DNA of 64,000 nt from positions 124,001 through 188,000 of the forward strand of contig JAHDWA010000015.1 in NCBI GenBank assembly GCA_023382535.1, written 5' to 3'. Positions 1 to 10,842 of the stretch are shown one piece after another. A program made the position numbers and the translations under genes. Origin of the DNA: Anaerolineae bacterium (GTDB lineage: Bacteria > Chloroflexota > Anaerolineae > 4572-78 > J111). The notes beneath the pieces were generated by a model. That model did no database searches, was not told the origin of the DNA, and worked only from the letters and a program-made list of their open reading frames with translations. Position 1 is the stretch's first letter. Each line of letters begins with the position of its first letter.

Positions 1-3000
1 CCCTCTCTCAGTTCCTCAGGCTGGCCAGACAGATTGCAGCCGGGTTAGCCCAAGTGCATCTTGCCGGGATCACTCACAAGGATATCAATCCCTCGAACCT
101 TGTGTTCAACCCCCACAGCGGGGAACTCAAAATCATTGACTTTGGCCTGGCTACTACCCTTAGCCGGGAAACGCCGCTGCTGAGAAACCCCCAGGTTCTG
201 GAAGGGACGCTGGCCTACCTCTCGCCGGAGCAGACCGGGCGGATGAACCGGACGGTGGATTATCGCACCGATCTCTACTCATTGGGGGTGACGTTCTATG
301 AGTTGCTGACCGGCCGGCCGCCCTTTGAAGCGGCTGATGCCTTAGAATTGGTGCATTGTCACCTGGCCAAAAGCCCCCTTGCTCCCCATATCCTGAATCC
401 GGCTGTTCCCCCTCTCCTGTCGGCGATTGTGCTGAAACTACTGGCCAAGGCGCCCGAAGACCGCTATCAGAGCGTGCGCGGCCTCAAACATGACCTGGAC
501 CTATGTGAGCAGTACTGGCAAGCCGAGGGCAAAATACCCACTTTCGAGGTAGGGCGGCAGGATCGGGCGGACCACTTCCTGATCCCTGAAAAACTGTACG
601 GTCGAACAGCCGAAGTCGAATGTCTCCTGGCGGCCTTCGAGCGGGTGACGTTCGGCAGCGCCGAATTGATGCTGGTGACCGGCTTCTCCGGCATCGGCAA
701 AACCGCTGTCATCAACGAGGTCCACCCGCCGATTGTCCGCCAGCGGGGTTACTTCATCAAAGGCAAATTCGATCAATTTAATCGCAGTATTCCTTTTTCG
801 GCTTTCGTCCAGGCTTTTCGGGACTTAATCGGACAATTTCTGAGTGAAAACGAGGCACAACAGCAGCAGTGGCAGTCAAGAATCCTATCGGCTCTGGGCG
901 AGAGCGGGCAGGTCATCATAGACGTGATTCCAGAACTGGAGTGGCTGATTGGCTCCCAACTTCCTGTGCCTGAACTCTCCGGTATGGCGGCCCAAAATCG
1001 TTTTAATCTGCTGTTCCAGCGCTTTATTCAGGTTTTTGCTGCGCCGGATCACCCCCTGGTCATTTTTCTTGACGATTTGCAATGGGCCGACCTGGCTTCA
1101 CTGAAACTACTGCAAGTACTGCTGAATGAAAACCGGACAGGCTACCTGTTACTTCTGGGAGCCTATCGAGATAACGAAGTACCTCCCACGCACCCCTTAA
1201 GACTGACTTTGGATGAGATGAAGAAAAAGGGGGCCATGCTCAACACGATCACCCTGGCCCCACTCCGGCCATCCGACATCAATCAACTGGTGGCCGATAG
1301 CCTGGGGTGTTCGCTTGAACTTGCCTTACCGTTATCCAAGTTGGTCTATCAAAAAACCCAGGGCAACCCCTTTTTCAACAATCAATTTCTCAAGGCGCTG
1401 TATGAGGAAGGGCTGATTACCTTCAATGATAAGGCAAAGTATTGGCAATGCGACCTCGTTCAAGTCAACACCGTAGCTCTGACCGATGATGTGGTCGAGT
1501 TTATGGCCATGCAGTTGCAGAAACTGCCGCCAGAGTCTCAAGAGGTATTGAAAGTAGCCGCCGGTATCGGTAGCCAGTTTGATTTGGAAACGCTGGCTGT
1601 TGCTGCACAACAGCCGCCAGCCAAGACGGCCGCCGCCCTGGGGCAAGCCCTGGCCGAAGGATTTGTATTACCCCAGAGTGAGCTGCACATATTCTCTCAG
1701 ACAAATGGCAATGGCACGGCTATCGCTTCCTTCCCCCATGCCAGTATCCAGGCCCTCAGTTACCGATTCTTACATGATCGGGTGCAGCAGGCGGCTTACT
1801 CCCTGATTCCGGAGGTACAGCGCCCCCTCATCCATCTCAACATCGGGCGGCTCCTGCTAAACAACACACCGGAGCAGGAGCTGGAGGAGAGACTGTTTGA
1901 GGTCACCAACCAGTTGAACGGCGGGCTGGATTTAATCACCGAGCCAGCGGAGCGAGACACCCTGGCCAGCCTCAATCTGCGAGCCGGGCGCAAAGCCAAG
2001 ATATCTACTGCCTACACCGCTGCTATGGATTATATGACGGTGGGGCTGAATCTATTACCCCCCGATAGCTGGCAAACATGCTATCCCCTCACCCTCTCGC
2101 TGTACAACGAACTGGCAGAGGTGGCTTACCTCACCGGCAACTTTGAGCAGATGGAGGAGTGGGTTGGACTTGTCTTGCAGCAGGCCGCTACGCTGCTGGA
2201 CAAGGTCAAGGTGTATGAGATCCAGATCCAGGCTGATATTGCCCGCAATCAATTAAAGGCAGCCCTGCAGCGTGGATTGAGGGTGCTGCATGAGTTAGGC
2301 GTCACCCTTCCGGAACAGCCCGGCCAGGCAGAGATTGCGGATGCGTTTCAAGAGGTGCAACGGGCGCTGGCCGGAAGATCGGTCGCGGAGTTGTTACACC
2401 TGCCGCTGATGACCGATCCGGTCAGCCTGGCCGCCATGCGGATTACGCTGAGCATTGGCGCTCCTGTTTATCTGGTGGCGCCGGCGTTGTTCCCCCTGCT
2501 GATCGCTCGCCAGTTGATTTTATCAATCAACCACGGCAACACGGCCACGTCCGCTTACGCTTATGCCTCCTATGGAATGATGTTATACAGCATTGTAGGA
2601 GATACTGAAAGTGGCCGCGAATTTGGACAATTGGCCTTAAATCTGTTACCCCATCTGAAGGCCAGAGAGATGCAGGCCAGGACCTGTTTCATGTATTATG
2701 TCTTCATCCATCACTGGAAAAGCGCCCTTGCCGAGACACTCTCACCCCTGCTGGACGGCTATCACACCGGGCTGGAGACCGGCGACCCGGAATTTGGAGC
2801 CTACTGCGCCGCTCATTACATGACCAATGCCTATTTCTGCGGCCTGGAACTGAATACCCTGGCCGCAGAAAGCGCCGTCCTGCGCACCGCTATTCGCAGC
2901 CATCATCAGGAAGGCGCCTATAACCACGGTAGTTCCTGTCTGCAAGCTGTCTTCAACCTGCTGGGCAAGTCCGACGATCCCTGCTCTTTGGTGGGAGAAG

Positions 3001-6000
3001 CCTGTGATGAGACCCAGATGCTGCCACATTACCGGCAGACCGGCGAGATTAATGGACTCCATAATCTGCTTATGCATAAACTGATCTTATGTTACCTGTT
3101 TGGTCATTACGAGCAAGCAGTGGAACTGGCCGGCCAGTCTGAGCAGTACCTGGCCGGCGTGCCCGGCATCGTAGCGGTTGTCCTGCACCACTTTTACGAC
3201 TCCCTGGCAAAGCTGGCCGTCTATGACCGCAGCGACCCGGATACCCGGGCTGCCATCCTGCAACAGGTTGACCAGAATCAGGCCAAGCTGCAACGCTGGG
3301 GGGTTGCGGCGCCCATGAATTATCAGCATAAATTTGAGCTGGTCGAGGCAGAACGGTGTCGAATTTTGGGCGATCGGAGCAAGGCAATGGATGGATATGA
3401 TCGCGCCATTGCCGGAGCCAAAGAAAACGGCTACCTCCAGGAAGAAGCCCTGGCTAACGAACTTGCCGCCAAATTCTACCTCGACTGGGGCAAAGAAAGG
3501 GTGGCTCTGGTTTATCTGCAAGATGCCTACGAAGCTTACAACCGCTGGGGAGCTGCTGCCAAAATCGAGCAGTTGGAACAACACTATGCCCAATTACTGG
3601 CCCCCAGGCTGATCAGCAAAAAACGCCGTTCCGTCAGCGAGCGTGTCACCAGCGCCAGCACGAGCACCGCCAGTGCAGCCCTTGATCTCATCACCGTCAT
3701 CAAAGCCTCGCAGGCGATTGCCGGCGAAATTGATCTTGCCCGCCTGCTCAAGCAGATGATGCGCCTGGTGCTCGAAAATACCGGGGCGCAGCGTGCGGTC
3801 CTGGTCCTGGAACGCGATGAGGACTGGGTGATTGAGGCGCAAGGGGACTTAGACAGCCCCGATATCCAGGTGCTGCAAGCGCTCGATCTGCGCACCAGCG
3901 CCGCAGTGTCAGCCGCTATTGTAACCCACGTCGCCCAGACCCTCACCAGCGTGGTGTTAGATGATGCCTCCCGCACTGAGGAGTTCAGCCACGACTCATA
4001 CCTCAGGCAGAACGAGATCAGATCCGTGCTCTGTGCGCCGCTGGTTCATCAGGGCCGGCTCGACGGCATCATCTATCTTGAAAATAATCTCGCCCCAAAG
4101 GTTTTTACCGCCGAGCGATTGAATCTGCTCAACCTGTTAGCGGCCCAGATGGCTATCTCACTGGAAAATGCCTTGATGGTTGACCATCTAAAAACCTCTA
4201 TCGCCGTGCGCAAGCGGGTGGAGGCAACGCTGCGGGAAAGCGAAGAACGTTTTCGGCTTTTTATGCACCACTTCCCCGGTCTGGCCTATATTAAAGACTC
4301 GGCCACTCGTGTCCTGTTCGCCAATCAAGGATTCATGACTTATCTGAATCTCGAGCCAGCAGCGCTTCTCGGCAAAACAAATCAGGATATCTTCCCCCCA
4401 GAGTTTGCCGGCCCAATCACGGCTGACGATTTGCGTCTGCTCGAGTCCAGGCAAAATCTGGAGATTGAAGAACATTACGGGGGTCGTATCTGGTCCACTT
4501 ACAAATTCCTTCTTCCTCAGCCAGATCAGCCTCCCCTGCTGGGCGGATTAACCATGGATATTACGGCGCGCAAGCGAACCGAAGCCCAGCTCGAACGTAA
4601 CCTGCGCGAGACCCGCGTGCGCTATGAGGTCAGCCAGGCTCTGGCCGGCGCAGAAACCGAAGACGAGGTACTGGACGTGCTGATCCAACATACGGATCTC
4701 TACCCCCAGGCGCGCGCGAGTATCTTTACTTTTGACAGAACAGGAGACGAATTTACAGTCATTCTGCGCCGCTCGGACAGCCCTCTTGAAAGCGGCGTGC
4801 TGCCTGTGGTGCCTGTTGGAACGCGCTTTCCTATTTCGCACTTCACAGTTATCAATCTCCTCTCCGCCGACCGGCCGTTCGTCTCGAATGATGTCTTGGC
4901 CGATGAACGGGTTGACCCGGACATCCGCGAGCTGCTTCGCCTGATTGGCAATACCAGTCTCTCCGCCTTCCCACTCGCCATTGGAAACGAGTGGCTGGGC
5001 TTTATTGCGGTCTCGGCCAAACCCGCCGGCTTCTTTGACGAGGAAAAGCAGCAGCTTTACCAAACGCTGGCCGAACAGGGCGCGGTGGCCCTGCGCGCCG
5101 CCCGCCTGCGCGAGACGATTCGCGCCTCGCAGCAGCGGCTGTCGCTGCTCGTGCAGCAGTCGCCGCTGGCGATGGTCGAGTGGGACATGGACTTTCGGGT
5201 GGTTTCCTGGAATCCCGCCGCCGAACAGATCTTTGGCTACACCCGTGCAGAAGCACTGGGCTGCTATGGACTGGACCTTATCATGCCCGCAGCCATCCGG
5301 TCGCAGGTTGACCAGTTCTGGCAAGCCTTACTGGCGCAAAAGGGTGGCACCTACAGTGTCAACGACAACTTAACCAAGGCGGGACAGATCATCACCTGCG
5401 AGTGGTTCAACAATCCGCTCGTCGGTGCGGACGGCCGGGTCATCGGCGTCGTTTCGCTTGCGCAAGATATCACCGAGCGCAAGCGGGTAGAGGCAGAATT
5501 GCGGGCCTCAGAGGTCCGCTACCGGGCCTTGGTCCAAAGCCAGATTGACCTGATCAGCCGCTACCTGCCAGATACCACCCTGACCTTTGTCAACGATGCG
5601 TACTGCCAGTTTTACGGCAAAACGCGCGAGGAATTGATCGGACAAAGTTATCTAATTATGGTCGCGCCGGAATTTCACGAACAGGCCCGGCAAGAGACTG
5701 ACAACTTCGTAAAGGACCCAACACCGATCAGCGGCGAATACCTGAATTACCGCTGGGACGGCCAGGAATGCTGGATCCATTGGATCCTTCAAGGTATTAC
5801 CGACGAAAATGGTCAGGTTATCGAGATACAAGCCTCAGGCCGCGACATTACGCCGCTCAAGCGGGCCGAGGAGGAAATCCGCCGGCTGAATGAAGAATTG
5901 GAGCAGCGGGTGAACCAACGCACCGCCCAACTCGAAGCGGCCAACAAAGAACTGGAAGCCTTCTCATATTCCGTCTCCCACGACCTGCGGGCGCCCCTGC

Positions 6001-6626
6001 GAGCCATTGATGGCTACACCCGCATTCTCGCCGAAGACTATGAGGCTGCTTTGGACGCCGAAGGTAAGCGCATCTGTTCGGTTATCCGTGATCGAACCCA
6101 GTGGATGGACCAGTTGATTAACGACCTGCTGGCCTTCTCCCGCCTCAGCCGGGCGCAGATGCGGGTAGCTCCCATTGATATGGCCAGCCTGGTAAGCTCG
6201 GTGTTCCAGGAATTGACCACCCCCGCGGACCGAGAGCGCCTCGATTTCCAACTCGCCCCTTTGCCTCTGGCGCTGGGTGACCCGACACTGATCCGCCAGG
6301 TGTGGGTCAACCTGCTTTCCAATGCCCTCAAGTTCTCGGCAAAACGAGAGCGAGCGGTGATCGAGGTAAGGGGCAGACCGGGGGTTGGAGAAAACATCTA
6401 TTGGGTGCGTGATAACGGGGCCGGCTTTGATATGCGCTACGTTGACAAGCTTTTTGGCGTGTTCCAGCGGCTGCACAATGAACGGGATTTCGAAGGCACC
6501 GGCGTCGGTCTGGCCATTGTCCAGCGGATCGTCCACCGCCACGGCGGGCGGGTCTGGGCAGAAAGTGAGCCTAACCAGGGGGCTACGTTTACCTTCACGC
6601 TGCCGCGCAAAATGGAGAAATCCTAA
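1..6626 (+). CDS. Multi-sensor Ser/Thr kinase - AAA ATPase - GAF/PAS - histidine kinase (5' partial)
   Basis: The reading frame is open from base 3, so the gene begins outside the window; the first in-window start-like codon, GTG at 54, is internal because the kinase domain continues upstream. Counting residues from base 54, a Ser/Thr kinase domain has its catalytic loop HKDINPSN near 8-15 and DFG near 29. An AAA/STAND ATPase follows with Walker A GFSGIGKT near 209 and Walker B LVIFLDD near 335, then a long helical repeat region (about 550-1190), GAF (1212-1375), PAS (1397-1510), GAF (1520-1680), two PAS domains (1695-1935), HisKA with [10 protein letters not shown] near 1975, and HATPase with [17 protein letters not shown] and GTGVGLAIV. 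This is the multi-sensor multi-kinase architecture of cyanobacteria and Chloroflexota. It probably acts in the cytoplasm as an integrator of signals. The stop TAA shares a base with the next ATG, so the genes are cotranslated. Confidence 0.93.
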   Translation, partial: LSQFLRLARQIAAGLAQVHLAGITHKDINPSNLVFNPHSGELKIIDFGLATTLSRETPLLRNPQVLEGTLAYLSPEQTGRMNRTVDYRTDLYSLGVTFYELLTGRPPFEAADALELVHCHLAKSPLAPHILNPAVPPLLSAIVLKLLAKAPEDRYQSVRGLKHDLDLCEQYWQAEGKIPTFEVGRQDRADHFLIPEKLYGRTAEVECLLAAFERVTFGSAELMLVTGFSGIGKTAVINEVHPPIVRQRGYFIKGKFDQFNRSIPFSAFVQAFRDLIGQFLSENEAQQQQWQSRILSALGESGQVIIDVIPELEWLIGSQLPVPELSGMAAQNRFNLLFQRFIQVFAAPDHPLVIFLDDLQWADLASLKLLQVLLNENRTGYLLLLGAYRDNEVPPTHPLRLTLDEMKKKGAMLNTITLAPLRPSDINQLVADSLGCSLELALPLSKLVYQKTQGNPFFNNQFLKALYEEGLITFNDKAKYWQCDLVQVNTVALTDDVVEFMAMQLQKLPPESQEVLKVAAGIGSQFDLETLAVAAQQPPAKTAAALGQALAEGFVLPQSELHIFSQTNGNGTAIASFPHASIQALSYRFLHDRVQQAAYSLIPEVQRPLIHLNIGRLLLNNTPEQELEERLFEVTNQLNGGLDLITEPAERDTLASLNLRAGRKAKISTAYTAAMDYMTVGLNLLPPDSWQTCYPLTLSLYNELAEVAYLTGNFEQMEEWVGLVLQQAATLLDKVKVYEIQIQADIARNQLKAALQRGLRVLHELGVTLPEQPGQAEIADAFQEVQRALAGRSVAELLHLPLMTDPVSLAAMRITLSIGAPVYLVAPALFPLLIARQLILSINHGNTATSAYAYASYGMMLYSIVGDTESGREFGQLALNLLPHLKAREMQARTCFMYYVFIHHWKSALAETLSPLLDGYHTGLETGDPEFGAYCAAHYMTNAYFCGLELNTLAAESAVLRTAIRSHHQEGAYNHGSSCLQAVFNLLGKSDDPCSLVGEACDETQMLPHYRQTGEINGLHNLLMHKLILCYLFGHYEQAVELAGQSEQYLAGVPGIVAVVLHHFYDSLAKLAVYDRSDPDTRAAILQQVDQNQAKLQRWGVAAPMNYQHKFELVEAERCRILGDRSKAMDGYDRAIAGAKENGYLQEEALANELAAKFYLDWGKERVALVYLQDAYEAYNRWGAAAKIEQLEQHYAQLLAPRLISKKRRSVSERVTSASTSTASAALDLITVIKASQAIAGEIDLARLLKQMMRLVLENTGAQRAVLVLERDEDWVIEAQGDLDSPDIQVLQALDLRTSAAVSAAIVTHVAQTLTSVVLDDASRTEEFSHDSYLRQNEIRSVLCAPLVHQGRLDGIIYLENNLAPKVFTAERLNLLNLLAAQMAISLENALMVDHLKTSIAVRKRVEATLRESEERFRLFMHHFPGLAYIKDSATRVLFANQGFMTYLNLEPAALLGKTNQDIFPPEFAGPITADDLRLLESRQNLEIEEHYGGRIWSTYKFLLPQPDQPPLLGGLTMDITARKRTEAQLERNLRETRVRYEVSQALAGAETEDEVLDVLIQHTDLYPQARASIFTFDRTGDEFTVILRRSDSPLESGVLPVVPVGTRFPISHFTVINLLSADRPFVSNDVLADERVDPDIRELLRLIGNTSLSAFPLAIGNEWLGFIAVSAKPAGFFDEEKQQLYQTLAEQGAVALRAARLRETIRASQQRLSLLVQQSPLAMVEWDMDFRVVSWNPAAEQIFGYTRAEALGCYGLDLIMPAAIRSQVDQFWQALLAQKGGTYSVNDNLTKAGQIITCEWFNNPLVGADGRVIGVVSLAQDITERKRVEAELRASEVRYRALVQSQIDLISRYLPDTTLTFVNDAYCQFYGKTREELIGQSYLIMVAPEFHEQARQETDNFVKDPTPISGEYLNYRWDGQECWIHWILQGITDENGQVIEIQASGRDITPLKRAEEEIRRLNEELEQRVNQRTAQLEAANKELEAFSYSVSHDLRAPLRAIDGYTRILAEDYEAALDAEGKRICSVIRDRTQWMDQLINDLLAFSRLSRAQMRVAPIDMASLVSSVFQELTTPADRERLDFQLAPLPLALGDPTLIRQVWVNLLSNALKFSAKRERAVIEVRGRPGVGENIYWVRDNGAGFDMRYVDKLFGVFQRLHNERDFEGTGVGLAIVQRIVHRHGGRVWAESEPNQGATFTFTLPRKMEKS

Positions 6627-8083
6627 TGAAGAATATACCCCTAAGGCTTATATTTGTGGCATTGGTTGGCAGCCTGCTAATGATGCTAACAAACTGTGGT
6701 CCAGTACCCTCTGCCCCTCAAGCGCCGCTAACCCAGGTAGCAACCACCCCACCGCCGCTGGCGTCCGCTAAAGGGGCTCAACCGGTGATAACCTTGCGCC
6801 TGTCGGATTGGCATCTCACCGAGCCACACTGGGAAAAGGCTATCAAAGAGATGATCATTGTCTTTGAAAATGAGAACCCCCAGATCAAGGTGCAGTTGGA
6901 CCCTGTCCCTTATGCGGAGAAAGAGACCCAGTACATTACCGAAATCCAAACTGGCGCCGGGCCGGATTTGATGCATCTTCACGGCTTCTCGATCCGGTCA
7001 TTCATTGAAAAGGGATTTCTGTATGATCTCACCCCTTTTATTCAACAAGAGGGCGAGACTACCTGGGGCGGGAAGTTCATGGACACCTGGTATCCACAAA
7101 CGGTCGAACTGATGCGGTATCAGGGCAAATACTATGCCCTCCCCAGCGATTTTATGTCTATGGTGCTGTTCTACAACAAGAACTTGTTTAAGGAAGCCGG
7201 CCTCGATCCAGGCAAGCCGCCCCAGACCTGGGACGAGTTCTTGACCTATGCCAAAGCCCTCACGCGCGACCGCAACAACGATGGCCAGTTGGATACGTGG
7301 GGCTTCGGTACAGTAGGCACGGTAGATCCCGGCTTTGAGCTTCGCTTTACGCCCATCCTATTAAGTCACGGGGCGGTGTACCTGACCCCGGATCACAAGT
7401 GTTCGGCGCTCAACAGCCCTGAGGCCAAGGATGCTTTCAATTTTTACATCAGCCTGGTAACTGAACACGGGGTCGTGCCACCTGGCGTGACGACGCGGAA
7501 CCCGGGCCATGTGCGCCAGCAAATGGCAAATGAGCAGATTGCGATGAAGATAGGCTCCGGCTGGACCGTACCGATTTTTGCGAGTCTTAATCCCACGCTC
7601 AATGCGACTGAGACGCTCGCAGCCGCACCTATTCCGCTCAAGGCGGGGCAAAACGTTCAAAAGCCGACCACGGCCTGGATCAGTGCATGGATGATCAACA
7701 AGAACATCAAGCATCCTCAAGAGGCCTGGCAGCTTCTTAAATTTATGACCAGCCAGGCCGCCGATGAGAAGTGGTTCACGGATGCCCGCGTGCTCTCGGC
7801 GCGACGTGATGTTTCGGGCGGGTTGGAGGATAAGGGGGTCAGGCCGTTCGAACCGCTGCTAAACGATCCGTTCTCCAGAGTCATTGCCGCTGAGTTGCCC
7901 CGGTCGCAGTTGGTACCCCAGATAAAGGAATGGCCTCAGATTATCGAGATTGTCAACCGGGCGGCGCAGAGCGGCTTTAGCGGCGCCAAGACGGCAGAGC
8001 AAGCCTTACAGGACGCGCATAACGAAATCAACACCATCCTGAGTGTGTATCGGTCTTCCGGCGAAATCTGCCCGGCCTATTAG
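6626..8083 (+). CDS. ABC-type sugar-binding lipoprotein (extracellular solute-binding protein family 1)
   Basis: A 485-residue protein with a lipoprotein-like N-terminus: basic start, hydrophobic stretch, then LTNC with Cys at residue 24. The -1 position is Asn rather than Gly, Ala or Ser, so the lipobox is atypical. The rest follows the family 1 sugar-binding protein (MalE/UgpB-like) plan, with DLMHLHGFSIRSF, ALPSDFMSMVLFYNKNLF, an insert resembling DRNNDGQLDTWGF, and a C-terminal helix ending before VYRSSG. The ATG overlaps the stop of the upstream kinase gene by one base. No permease or ATPase gene is nearby; both neighbours are sensor kinase genes. I infer a role as a ligand-binding partner of a sensor kinase rather than a transport component, although an orphan binding protein feeding a distant transporter is possible. 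Confidence 0.9.
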   Translation: MKNIPLRLIFVALVGSLLMMLTNCGPVPSAPQAPLTQVATTPPPLASAKGAQPVITLRLSDWHLTEPHWEKAIKEMIIVFENENPQIKVQLDPVPYAEKETQYITEIQTGAGPDLMHLHGFSIRSFIEKGFLYDLTPFIQQEGETTWGGKFMDTWYPQTVELMRYQGKYYALPSDFMSMVLFYNKNLFKEAGLDPGKPPQTWDEFLTYAKALTRDRNNDGQLDTWGFGTVGTVDPGFELRFTPILLSHGAVYLTPDHKCSALNSPEAKDAFNFYISLVTEHGVVPPGVTTRNPGHVRQQMANEQIAMKIGSGWTVPIFASLNPTLNATETLAAAPIPLKAGQNVQKPTTAWISAWMINKNIKHPQEAWQLLKFMTSQAADEKWFTDARVLSARRDVSGGLEDKGVRPFEPLLNDPFSRVIAAELPRSQLVPQIKEWPQIIEIVNRAAQSGFSGAKTAEQALQDAHNEINTILSVYRSSGEICPAY

Positions 8084-8094
8084 TAGGACAGAAT

Positions 8095-10842
8095 ATGGAC
8101 CCGCCGTCTCAGAGAATATCATTTTTTCGCTCAATGCACGGCAAACTGCTTATCTACTTTTTGCCGTTGTCACTCATTCCGCTGATTGTGGTCAGCCTCC
8201 TGGCCTATGTCCAGGCGCGGAATGCGCTGCAACAGGCTGCCAGCGACAAGTTGGAAGCGGTGCGCGCTATCAAAAAATTTCAAATTGAATCCTACTTGGC
8301 CGAAAGAGAATCTGCCACCCGGGCGACCGCAGACCTGGTCAATATGCTGCGCCAGCAAGCCTTTGCCAGGCTTGAGGCGCTTAGAGATGCCAAACGCGGC
8401 GCGGTCGTCCATCTCTTCAACAAGTGGCAGGTTGATGTGGTGGATATGGCTGCGAACCCCGACATCGTGGCGAGGGCTGTCCAACTCTCGGCGGGCTTCA
8501 AGAAGCTGGGCGCGGACCGGGTCCGCGCACTCTACCTGGACAAACCAGACCTGAAAGACGCTGCCGATAAGAGTACCTACAGCGCCGCCCACGCCCGCCA
8601 GCACAGATTTTTGGCAGGCTATATCGAGATTCACGGGTATGAGGACATTTTGCTGATTGATCCGGCGGGGACTGTGGTCTACACTGTTAAGAAAGGGGCC
8701 AGCCTTGGCCATAACCTGGCTGCTAATAAAGATAGCAGTCTGGGCGCGCTTTATCAGCAGCTCAAGTCGGCGCAGCCAGGTCAAACCGCTCTCGTTGACG
8801 TGACTCTGCTCGACGGTCAAGTTGCCATGTTCATGGGTGCGCCCATCTACGTCGGTACAACGCATGTCGGTGTGCTGGTCTATCAATTGCCTTTCCAGCA
8901 GATTGACGAGCTTATGCAAGTACCTGATGACATGAAACTAATCGGCGAGACCTATTTGGTGGGGCCGGATAAGCGTATGCGTTCTCAATCCACGCTGGAC
9001 CTCACCAACCGTTCGGTCGTCGCCTCTTTGACAGGTTCGGTGGAGAAGAACGGCGTGGACACTCCAGGCAGTCGGGCGGCGTTGGCCGGTTCGTCCGGCG
9101 TAGATATGTTTTTGAATCCCCGCGGTATTCATTCTGTGTGCGCATACGCACCCCTGGGAGTGCCGGGGTTGAACTGGGCTATCATTGTCGAAGAGAGCGC
9201 CGCCGAGGCCGTTGTGCCCCAAGTGGAGGGCGCGGGGATGTATATCCTCACTCAATACGCGCAGCGGTATGGCTATCAGGATGTGCTCCTGATGGCTCAA
9301 GATGGGTACGTGTTCCATACGGTTATGCGCGGACCCGATTATCAAACGAATCTGCTGACCGGGCCATACCAGAACACTCACCTGGGACGGTTGGTCCAAA
9401 ATGTTCTGAGTACAGGCGAGCTTGGTTTTGCTGACTTTGCACCCTATTTGCCTGCCGGCAACAAGCCGGTCGCTTACGTAGCCGCGCCCGTGATGTATCA
9501 GAACAAGCCCGAAATGGTTGTGGCTTTGCAACTGCCCCCAGGTTGGACCGATACGGTGATGCAAGAGCGCACAGGTATGGGCGAGACCGGCGAAACGCTC
9601 CTGGTGGGGCCAGACATGCGCATGCGCTCCAACTCATACCTCGACCCTGCCGAGCATTCGGTCGAGGCTTCCTTTGTCGGCACAGTCCAGAAAAACGGCA
9701 TGGATAACAAGGCCGTGCGTGAGGCGCTGGTGGGCAAAACGGGGGAGGAAGTGCGGTTCGACACCGATTATCGTGGGCGCCAGGTCATCATCACCTATGC
9801 GCCGGTCAAATTTGGCAACCTGAACTGGGCATTGATCGCCAAGCAGGATGTGGCCGAGGCGTTTATCCTGGTAGATCGTCTGACGCTCGTGTTGCTGCTG
9901 GTCATAGGCATCGCGGCCGTGGTTGTTATTCCGGTAACGCTGTGGACTGCCAGCAGGCTGGCTGATCCGGTCCTCAGGTTGACCAGCGTAGCCCAGACCG
10001 TGGCGGCTGGCAATCTGGAAGTCGAAGTGCAGGTTGAAAACAATCCCCGTGATGAATTAGGCATTCTGGCCAAGGCCTTTAAAAGCATGACGATGCAATT
10101 GCAGGATCTCATCGGCGGCCTTGAAGAGAATGTGCGCTCGCGCACCGCCGAGCTTGAAGCCGCTAACAGAGAACTGGAAGCTTTCTCTTATTCTGTCTCC
10201 CACGACCTGCGCGCCCCGCTGCGGGCTATTGATGGCTACACCCGCATCCTCGTGGAAGATTACGGAACTGCTTTTGACGCCGAAGGCAAACGTGTCTGTG
10301 CCGTCATCCGTCATCAAACCCAGCACATGGGCCAGTTGATTGATGACCTGCTGACCTTCTCCCGCCTCGGCCGCACCCAGATCCAGGTGACTCCGATTAA
10401 TATGGAGACCCTGGCCGCCAGTGTGTTTGACGACTTAACGACCCCGCAAGAGCAAGAACGGATTGATTTCCACCTGGCCCCCTTGCCTCCGGCGCCGGGC
10501 GACCCAACGATGATCCGCCAGGTGTGGATTAACCTGCTTTCCAACGCTATCAAGTTCTCGGCCAAACGTGAACGAGCGATGATCGAAGTGGATGGCCAAC
10601 AGGGCGAAGGTGAATTTACTTACTCTGTGCATGACAATGGCGCTGGCTTTGACATGCGTTACGTTGACAAGTTGTTCGGTGTGTTCCAGCGGCTGCACCG
10701 TGAACACGAATTTGAAGGCACCGGCGTCGGTCTGGCCATTGTCCAGCGGATCATTCGCCGTCACAATGGGCGCGTTTGGGCCGAAGGTGCTGTGGACCAG
10801 GGCGCCACGTTTTACTTTACTCTTCCCGGGAAAGGAGACTGA
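8095..10842 (+). CDS. Transmembrane Cache/HAMP sensor histidine kinase
   Basis: A 915-residue inner-membrane sensor kinase. Membrane segments lie at about residues 16-40 ([19 protein letters not shown]) and 595-620, enclosing a large extracytoplasmic region; HAMP follows to about 675, then a short coiled coil, HisKA with [10 protein letters not shown] near 702, and HATPase with [20 protein letters not shown] and GTGVGLAIV. The sensor region holds two similar units (about 175-380 and 381-600), each with a [16 protein letters not shown] strand and a GETxLVGPDxRMRS block, so it looks like duplicated Cache modules. The kinase core is very like that of the gene at 1-6626. The start ATG at 8095 lies 12 bases after the binding-protein stop, and the stop TGA overlaps the next ATG. 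It probably phosphorylates the small response regulator encoded directly downstream. Confidence 0.93.
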   Translation: MDPPSQRISFFRSMHGKLLIYFLPLSLIPLIVVSLLAYVQARNALQQAASDKLEAVRAIKKFQIESYLAERESATRATADLVNMLRQQAFARLEALRDAKRGAVVHLFNKWQVDVVDMAANPDIVARAVQLSAGFKKLGADRVRALYLDKPDLKDAADKSTYSAAHARQHRFLAGYIEIHGYEDILLIDPAGTVVYTVKKGASLGHNLAANKDSSLGALYQQLKSAQPGQTALVDVTLLDGQVAMFMGAPIYVGTTHVGVLVYQLPFQQIDELMQVPDDMKLIGETYLVGPDKRMRSQSTLDLTNRSVVASLTGSVEKNGVDTPGSRAALAGSSGVDMFLNPRGIHSVCAYAPLGVPGLNWAIIVEESAAEAVVPQVEGAGMYILTQYAQRYGYQDVLLMAQDGYVFHTVMRGPDYQTNLLTGPYQNTHLGRLVQNVLSTGELGFADFAPYLPAGNKPVAYVAAPVMYQNKPEMVVALQLPPGWTDTVMQERTGMGETGETLLVGPDMRMRSNSYLDPAEHSVEASFVGTVQKNGMDNKAVREALVGKTGEEVRFDTDYRGRQVIITYAPVKFGNLNWALIAKQDVAEAFILVDRLTLVLLLVIGIAAVVVIPVTLWTASRLADPVLRLTSVAQTVAAGNLEVEVQVENNPRDELGILAKAFKSMTMQLQDLIGGLEENVRSRTAELEAANRELEAFSYSVSHDLRAPLRAIDGYTRILVEDYGTAFDAEGKRVCAVIRHQTQHMGQLIDDLLTFSRLGRTQIQVTPINMETLAASVFDDLTTPQEQERIDFHLAPLPPAPGDPTMIRQVWINLLSNAIKFSAKRERAMIEVDGQQGEGEFTYSVHDNGAGFDMRYVDKLFGVFQRLHREHEFEGTGVGLAIVQRIIRRHNGRVWAEGAVDQGATFYFTLPGKGD

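Noticed and set aside
4548..5324. Minus-strand 258-codon frame
   Set aside because: Lies wholly opposite GAF/PAS coding sequence, has no recognisable domain and no start signal.
54..6626. GTG at 54 as the true start of the giant kinase
   Set aside because: The frame is open to base 3 and the residues upstream (LARQIAAGLAQ) continue the kinase fold before the catalytic loop.
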